A DNA stretch of 64,000 bases. Source: Chrysaora quinquecirrha. Lineage: Eukaryota > Cnidaria > Scyphozoa > Semaeostomeae > Pelagiidae. This document shows positions 27,201 to 36,200 of this stretch, one piece after another. Positions within the stretch are counted from its first letter, which is position 1. Every line of letters begins with the position of its first letter. The stretch spans positions 849,431 through 913,430 of the forward strand of contig JACTAT010000003.1 in the NCBI GenBank assembly GCA_014526335.1. Direction: 5' to 3'. The notes below the pieces were generated by a model. That model was given only the letters and a program-made list of their open reading frames with translations. It was not told the origin of the DNA and did no database searches. The position numbers were made by a program, and so were the translations under genes.

Positions 27201-30200
27201 TAGAAATATAGAGAAGTTCAAATTATTGGTAAATACCGTAAATCCTCGATCAAGCCCCCACCTCTTGCATAATTCCCCCATAGAGGTCACTCAGATCACC
27301 CGATCATTTTGGGGGTGCCGATTCTTCCTAAAATAACTACCCATCTATCTTGCAGATAGAGGTGAAATTTAACAAATAAAACATTAAGAACACAAAACAG
27401 TGGCACCATCTGCAGATATCTGAATGACGATTCCCATTTAATTTGCTTAAAAAAAGCTGATAAATTGATTGCGAACTGATTTTTCCGGCTTGACCCCCGT
27501 ATTAAGTTGCCTGTTCCCCAGCTGAATACAAGAACCACTGACCTGCGATAATAAATAACGATTGCCTGCTTGCTTGCAATTTCTAAGTGTTACCATCAGT
27601 TAGAATTGAATGTTGCTTGTTCACGTCGTTCATCTGCAAGTGTTTTGCTAGTGCTGTGTATCAGATCTTTAGCAAAAATCTAGGATTTTCAGATTGTCAT
27701 GCGGGCGCTTTGCGCTGCTTCACGGCAACAAAGTAAAGAAAATTTATGAAGCCCCTTCTGTCTTCTAAACCCTCCTCTCCCTATTAAACCGCCCTCTATC
27801 AATTGAAAGATTGAAATAACACAACCCCCCAATATTATTAGCATTAAGAAAGGTTCATTCAGCACGTGGACAAAAACTGTCTTAGGTGTAATTTTGTTCA
27901 ATATGTACCTGAATGACCTATTCATGTTCCTGGAAGAAACCAAAGTCTGTAAATATGCCGACGATACAATTATTTATGCGTGCGGCCCTAGGATCGAAAC
28001 CGAAATTGCTAATTTAGAACATAATGCCCTTAAAATAACTGAGTGCTTTCCAAACAATTTTATGAAAAGCTAATAAAGGCAAATGCCATTTAATGACTCT
28101 TTGTGTAAAGGGGGATGGGGAAATAAGTGTCATAATAGGCACAGCCTATGTGAAAGAAAGTAGTGAAGAAAAATCTTCTCGGCATAACTTTAGATAAGTC
28201 ACTATCATTCTATCAGTCACTATCATAATTTTAGATCAGTCACTGCCATTTAGCCATTATCATTCAGTCACTTATTCAGTCACTACCATGTAAAGACCCT
28301 ATGTAACAATGCTTGTCAAAAAAGTCCGTATATCCCGCTACATGGCAACCGGTAAACTACAGCAGATAATGAGAGGATTTGTGTTATCCCCTTTTGGCTA
28401 CTGCCCACATGTTTGGATGTTTATATATAACGTTAAACCACAGAATAGATCATGTTCATGAGAGAGAATTGCGCGTTGCGTTCAAAGATTATGAAAATGG
28501 CTTGTTTCTCCCCTGGAACAGACCTCGAACAGACCAATTCGGTGTAGAGCCCATCTATGTAAGAAACCAGCAATTGCTTATGACGAAAATCTTTGAAATA
28601 AAATCCGATCTAAATCCACCTTTCATGAAGGTTTCGTTGCTTTCGCTGAGAATTTGCTTGTTTTGCTGGTTGATGACTTAATGTTGCTCATGTAGCTGTT
28701 GCTAACTTGTACGTTGTTCTTGTTAAAGGCTTTGTGCAATCTATGTCTCGGTGCAATCTATATCTATGTTTGGCGATTAGTTTGAGAAAGATCTTTCCTA
28801 CGTTCGTTTGGACTTTCTTGCTGTAGGGTGGATTGAACCATATTATCTTGCGTTTTCGGTTTCTGTTTCTCTACGTGCTTTGCAATTGGTTTTCATATGA
28901 GAGCTTGTCTTTGTATCCGCCGCTTTGAAGTGCATTCTGGTACAATGGAATAGCTTTGTTGAAGATTTCTTCATTTGATGATATTTTTGCAAGTCTATTG
29001 TTGATTGCCTTAGGAAGATGTTTGATGATGTTTGGAGGATGGTTGGACATTGTATTTATGTACAGTGGGTTGTCATTAGGTTTCCTGTAGGGAGCATATG
29101 TGCCATTGTTTAAATCCAGTGTTACGTCCAGGAAATTTACAACTTTAAGGTTGGTCTTTATGACGATTTTGAGGTCAAGTTCTTTAAAGGCGTGATTGAT
29201 TCTTTTCTTAAAATATATTTGTGGATATATTTGTTTTCAAAATGGAACGCAAAATTAGCTACAGTCTAAGACATGGAACTGAATGCTAAGGCATAAAATG
29301 TTGGACATCTTTTTCGCCATCTTTTTCTGTCTGGTGTGCGTCGCTCCCGATCTCATTGATTGGTCTGATTGTTTTTATTTTTTTTAGATAGAAAATCTAA
29401 TTTCAATTTAGTATTTTTGTTTTATTTAAAGTTCTAGTGATGTAAAGTAGTAGGTAGGCCAAAAATTAGCGGTAAGTCAGTTATTTTTGCTTTCGTAAAT
29501 AGCCTACTTTAATAAATAAATTGATGATGATGATGATGATAAGCCACCCTATTCTGGTCAGTCATTAATATTCTGGTCATATGTACAAAATGAAATGAAA
29601 TAGGGAGGGGGTGTTGGGCATGACCGTTTGCGGTTTTCGACATTTTGAGGGCGGCATTAAGTTTATTTTTGAAAAGAAAGGTTTTACGGTTTTCAATTTG
29701 CGATTTCACTGCGGTTTTGGTTAAAAGACTCGCGTTTTTTACGGCTATTTTCAACCCCCTCCCCTCCGGAAGACCCCTCATTACGTTGTAATGTGTTTCA
29801 TATCCCAAAAAAATTTCTTATACTATTGACAACTTCTATGTAGCTACGAATTTCATGTTATCTAAGGTTAAAACATTCATCATCATATGTCTATTACATC
29901 CGTCTTAAGGTGAATATATTCTTTAACAAACCTTTCTCTCCAATAAAACTTCCTTCAAAAGCTTCAAAAAATTAAATAAGTCATCCAGGGTTTAATAAAG
30001 CTTTTCCAGCAAGCCTTACTTAAGAAGCAAAAAAAATTGACTAAAAGATAATTCAACTGACCTTAGCATACTGGAAATTGTCGTGTGTAAATGTATAATT
30101 GCCTCCATCAGTGCTGTATCTGAGTTTGAACTTTCTTATAAAATTTGGCAAGAATTTTGGATCTCCCTGTATCGCTATACCAGTAATCTGTAATGGCTTT

Positions 30201-33200
30201 TCTAAATCCACTTTAACCTATAAAGAGACAACCTTTCCTGTCACCAAATATAGAAAGAGGTCTTTTTCTCTTTATAATTTTCGGTTACGAGTTCTTACGA
30301 AAATTCCAGGACAGCACGGACGAAAAGAAACCACAAATGTCACGTACAAGGACTACAATTAAAGCTTCATAACGGAGAAGACTCCACGATTGTTGCCAAA
30401 ACAGACAATATTTGACACCCCTGTCTGATTTCCGATGATTCAGTTGATAACATCACATTTCACTCCCACCGTACTGAATATCCCCACCGTACTCCAAGAT
30501 ATCCCCCACCGTACTGAATATCCGCCACGGCAATCATGAAATGGCCCCACCATACTGCACATCCGCCACCGTACTTCAAGATGCCTCCCCACGGCAATCA
30601 TGGTCCCCCCACCGTATTGAATATACGCCACCGTACTGCACAGTATCAGAGAATGAATATCTACCATGAAATAAATATTCATTCCGAGAAACATAATAAT
30701 TCTTTCTGTTCTGCTTAATATTACAGAATTTACCCATCCCGCCTGTAGAAATGTGAGCATCCTGGGGTGGGCATGAGGTTTGTGATTTAGTAGCAGCATA
30801 CATATGGAATAAAATTGTACAGGATATTCATGACAGCACTTTAACATATTTTCATGTGCGTGTATAATAGCACAAGCATACATGGGCCCAATTGTTGCGG
30901 AGACGTTGGAGAGATACTTAGGTATATAATAGCACAGGCATACATGGCCCCAGTTCTTGTGGAGACGTTAGAGAGATACTTAGGTATATAATAGCACAGG
31001 CATACATGGCCCGAATTGTTGTGGAGACGGTGGAGACGGTAAAGAGATACATAGGTATATGGTAGTACATGCATACATGGCCAAAATTATTGTGGAGACG
31101 GTGGAGGGGCGGTGGAGACGGTGGAGAGATACTTAGGTATATAATAGCACAGGCATACATGGCCCCAAGTGTTGTGTAGACGGTGGAGACGATGGAGAGA
31201 TACTTAGGTATATAGTACTACAGGCATCCATGGCCCCAATTGTTGTGGAGACGATGGAGAGATACTTAGGTATATAGCAGTACAGGCATACATGGCCCCA
31301 ATTGTTGTGGAGACGGTGGAGACGATGGAGAGATACTTAGGTATATAGTAGTACAGGCATACATGGCCCCAATTGTTGTGGAGACGGTGGAGACGATGGA
31401 GAGATACTTAGGTATATAGTAGTACAAGCATACATGGCCCCAATTGTTGTGGAGACGGTGGAGACGATGGAGAGATACTTATGTATATAGTACTACAGGC
31501 ATACATGGCCCCAATTTTTGTGGAGACGGTGGAGACGATGGAGAGATACTTATGTATATAGTACTACAGGCATACATGGCCCCAATTTTTGTGGAGACGG
31601 TGGAGACGATGGAGAGATACTTAGGTATATAGTAGTACAGGCATACATGGCCCCAATTGTGGTTTGGAGACGATGGAGAGATACTTAGGTATATAGTAGT
31701 ACAGGCATACATGGCCCCAATTGTTGTGGAGACGGTGGAGACGATGGAGAGATACTTAGGTATATAGTAGTACAGGCATACATGGCCCCAATTGTTGTGG
31801 AGACGGTGGAGACGATGGAGAGATACTTATGTATATAGTAGTACAGGCATACATGGCCCCAATTGTTGTGGAGACGGTGGAGACGATGGAGAGATACTTA
31901 GGTATATAGTACTACAGGCATACATGGCCCCAATTTTTGTGGAGACGGTGGAGACGATGGAGAGATACTTAGGTATATAGTACTACAGGCATACATGGCC
32001 CCAATTTTTGTGGAGACGGTGGAGACGATGGAGAGATACTTAGGTATATAGTAGTACAGGCATACATGGCCCCAATTGTTGTGGAGACGGTGGAGACGAT
32101 GGAGAGATACTTATGTATATAGTAGTACAGGCATACATGGCCCCAATTGTTGTGGAGACGGTGGAGACGATGGAGAGATACTTATGTATATAGTACTACA
32201 GGCATACATGGCCCCAATTTTTGTGGAGACGGTGGAGACGATGGAGAGATACTTAGGTATATAGTACTACAGGCATACATGGCCCCAATTTTTGTGGAGA
32301 CGGTGGAGACGATGGAGAGATACTTAGGTATATAGTAGTACAGGCATACATGGCCCAAATTGTTGTGGAGACGTTGGAGACGGTAAAGAGATACATAAGT
32401 ATATAGTAGTACATGCATACATGGCCAAAATTATTATGGAGACGGTGGAGGGGCGGTGGAGACGGTGGAGAGATACTTAGGTATATAATAGCACAGGCAT
32501 ACATGGCCCCAATTGTTGTGGAGACGGTGGAGACGATGGAGAGATACTTATGTATATAGTACTACAGGCATACATGGCCCCAATTTTTGTGGAGACGGTG
32601 GAGAGATACTTAGGTATATAGTAGTACAGGCATACATGGCCCCAATTGTTGTGGAGACGGTGGAGACGATGGAGAGATACTTAGGTATATAGTAGTACAG
32701 GCATACATGGCCCCAATTGTTGTGGCGACGGTGGAGACGATGGAGAGATACTTAGGTATATAGTACTACAGGCATACATGGCCCCAATTGTTGTGGAGAC
32801 GGTGGAGACGATGGAGAGATACTTAGGTATATAGTAGTACATGCATACATGGCTCCAAATGCTGTTGGAGACGGTGGAGAGATAAATAAGTAAACATTAG
32901 TACTTGCATACATGGCCCCAATTGTTGTGGAGACAGTTGAGATGGTGGAGAGATACTTAGGTATATAGTAGTACATGCATACATGGCTCCAATTCTTGTG
33001 GGGATGGTGGAGACGGTGGAGACGGTGGAGAGATGAATAAGTACACAGTAGTACTTGCATACATGGACCCAAATGTTGTGGAGACGGCGGAGAGGAGAGA
33101 AAGTCCTGGGTGGCATTTATCTAAGTAACAAAGTGAACGATGCTCAATTATAATTTTGAATTTCAATTTTCAATTCTCAATTTTATCTCCACCGTCTCCA

Positions 33201-36200
33201 CAAGAAATTGGGTCATGTATGCCTGTGCTAGTATATACCTAAGTACCTCTCCACCGTCTCCACAACAATTAGGGACATGTATGCATGCTCTACTTTGTAC
33301 CTATATATCTGTTCATCATGTCCACAAAATATTGAGTCATGTACGCCTGTGTTTCTATATACCGATGAATCTCTCCACCATCGCCTGGTTTTATGTTCTA
33401 TGTGTCTTTCATCAGTGATCATAACGTTTAGTACCGAGGGCAAGAAGTTCCTTTAGGTCGTCTGTTCACTACCACTTACAGATATTTGTATCCCCGTGCG
33501 TCTCTACGTTAATGACGTCGTGTGGGTTATTTATGGTCGCATGTGCACGAGGGCAGATATTCATTCTCTGATACATCGAGGAATAGCCTTTCAATATGGC
33601 CCACCAATTTCGGAGAAAAAGTCGTTTGAGAAAATGAAGACGTCATCATTGGGCTTTTGTCAACTCGCGTAAGGAGCCCAATCGTCAAAAAACCGCTTAT
33701 TATGCGATAAGTGTATGAATGACAGCCTACTAAGCATAACAAGCCCTATTACACATTTGGAAAGACGAGAAATGGGTGTTCACTGCGTAAACAATAGGAA
33801 TCCCATTATGAATACTGTATAACAAATTTGATCTCTCACCATTTCCAGCAGGTTTAAAACAAAAACTTCAAATCTCGAACATGAGTAGTCCTTCAAAATA
33901 TCTTTTGGCTCATGGATGATTGGGCACCTTTTTGATATTATTATGACGTCAATTGCCCCTATGACGTCATTAGCCCCTATGATGTCACAACCACACCCAA
34001 TCATCATCGTTCTGCTGTCTTAGCGTACATCTATCGGTTTCGTGACTATTGCACTCCAACTCATAAACTTATGCGAGCTGAAATCCACGTGTGTACCGAT
34101 CATAATGGTGTTGACGTCATCACAATTCAAACGAGTTTTTCTCGAAATTGGAAGGTCGCATCGACATACAGTCAAAGACAAATTTTACTCAGCATTTCAA
34201 GGTCTACATATTACAGCAATCAGATTTTAAAAAGCGGAATTTTTTGATTGACTTAATTAGGCCTAACTAGGCATTAATTTAGGCTATTTCCAGTGAAAAT
34301 TTCGAACCCATCTTGGATTCGTGTTCCCCGATCTTTTTTTAGTAGATTTTAATTAAAAAACCCAAGGTTACCCTCTTTGCTATAGATTGTTGCGGAAAAG
34401 CCCTGTCTAGTTAGAGAATGATAAAAAAGCTGCTATCGTGACAAACCCATTGATTGGTTTGTGAGCTGGTTGCAGAACACCAAGATCTACTGTTGTGTAA
34501 GCGGGCTTCCTTCCCAGTATGTGTAACTGCATTGTACGTTGATGATGCTGTAATCTGTGCATCACCTATGATTCTTCTTTCCATGCCAAGTGGTTGATGA
34601 CAAACTGTTAAAATAAAATAAAATAAAACGGATTGACGGATAATACACTTAGGTTTGGCACACACTTTTTATGAGAACAACTTTATAAAAACACAAGGCT
34701 GGATTTTGCTCAGATTTTAAGAACAAATAAGAACAAGGCCTTTTCGTAAGCCCCAAGAATATCGGCTTAATGTGAAAGTAAAACAGCGAGATTGAAGTAA
34801 AATGCAAGCGAACAAAGAAATAGGCAAGCAAGCTACATTTTTACACAAACCTACTACCATTCCAGACTTCACTGAAAAATATTACTGTCTAAGTAGCCAA
34901 GGAAGTAAGAACAGCATAAAAAAATTTCAGGCACAAAAATTGCGAAAACTTAAGAACAGATTGCCTCAATCGAAATTTCCTGATTCGTATAAAAAAAGAG
35001 TGTATCTATCGTAATAGAATGTTTGAAAATTTCCCAATCCCGACGCATTTATTAGAACCCCGCTCCATTAGACTTGCACAATTTTCTGCTCTGTGGCCTT
35101 GGTAAAAAAAGGATTTTTTTGTTAAAATGACTTAAATCCTTTTGTAAGCAACTACACGTACACATTCAAAGACCTTTTCATTTTTGTTCCTTACCGTTTT
35201 CTAGAGAATTCGATAACAAAGAGTTTGTGAGGAGTTTCCTCGGCTGAAACAGTGATGTTGTAGTAGGAACAGCTACTTCATGTAAACACTATGTATGTCT
35301 TCTTGCACGTTATGATCTTTCTATACCTTCTATCTATTTACGTAAGTACTTGTACGTTATTATAACTAGAACTTTCTGTTAGAACATAGTTGCATGCATA
35401 ATTTCTAACAGCGCAATAGATAAGATCATGTGACTTGTAATTACTATAACTTGGAAACTCTGTAACTCAGTAGTCAGTCAGTATGAAGTCAGTATGAAGT
35501 CTGTGTAAAGTCAGTTGATCAGACATGATAGATAATCGTCTCTCAAATGTCGTTGGCTCCTTGTGTTCTCTGCCCGCACGTAAAACTCAAGCAGCAGCTA
35601 AAGATCCTTCTGCTACGAGCGATCCCGATAACAATGTAGAACGGGGGCAGGGGGTGGCCATCTCCTCATCAAGCTTTCGTCAACCATTTGTCGTAAAATC
35701 GTACCTGTCATCAGAAATTTTGTCACAGAACGTTTTCTAGTTTACAAGCTTTTTTTTAAGAACACTAAAATTCAAGAAAACCATGCAATGTTCTTCATTT
35801 TTTCGATTTGAAGGCTAAAGATGTTCTTAACATGTTCTTAATTTCCTTTCATTTAAAAACGTAGATGCATTCATTTCATTTTCATTTCCTTAATAAGGAT
35901 TGCTACTTTTACAGAGCATCATCCACTACAACACTACATACTGTAAAAAACAAGAAACAGATACAGAATTACTACAATGAATCCTTTAGCTGCTCACGCA
36001 ATAGAAATGCGTTTCTGAGGAAAGCACACAACTCTCTTAACAAACTAAGATCCTCAGCAGACAACATGAAAACAAATTTCTCATCAGTATTTAGTTAAAC
36101 AAAATTTGGGACTTTTAAGCTTTAAGTATAACTAGCCCTTGCCCCGAGGCGCGCTGCGCGCGCCTCGGCGCGGGCTTTTGCGCTACGCGGCTCACATGGG

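Noticed and set aside
30845..33100. Multiple 60-106-codon open frames with Trp/Arg- or Ser/Pro/Tyr-rich repeats
   Set aside because: They arise from the 71-bp minisatellite read in all phases and are identical from frame to frame. There is no start-site or splice support.
30845..33385. CRISPR-like array
   Set aside because: Units are contiguous with no variable spacers, and the genome is eukaryotic. It is a minisatellite.
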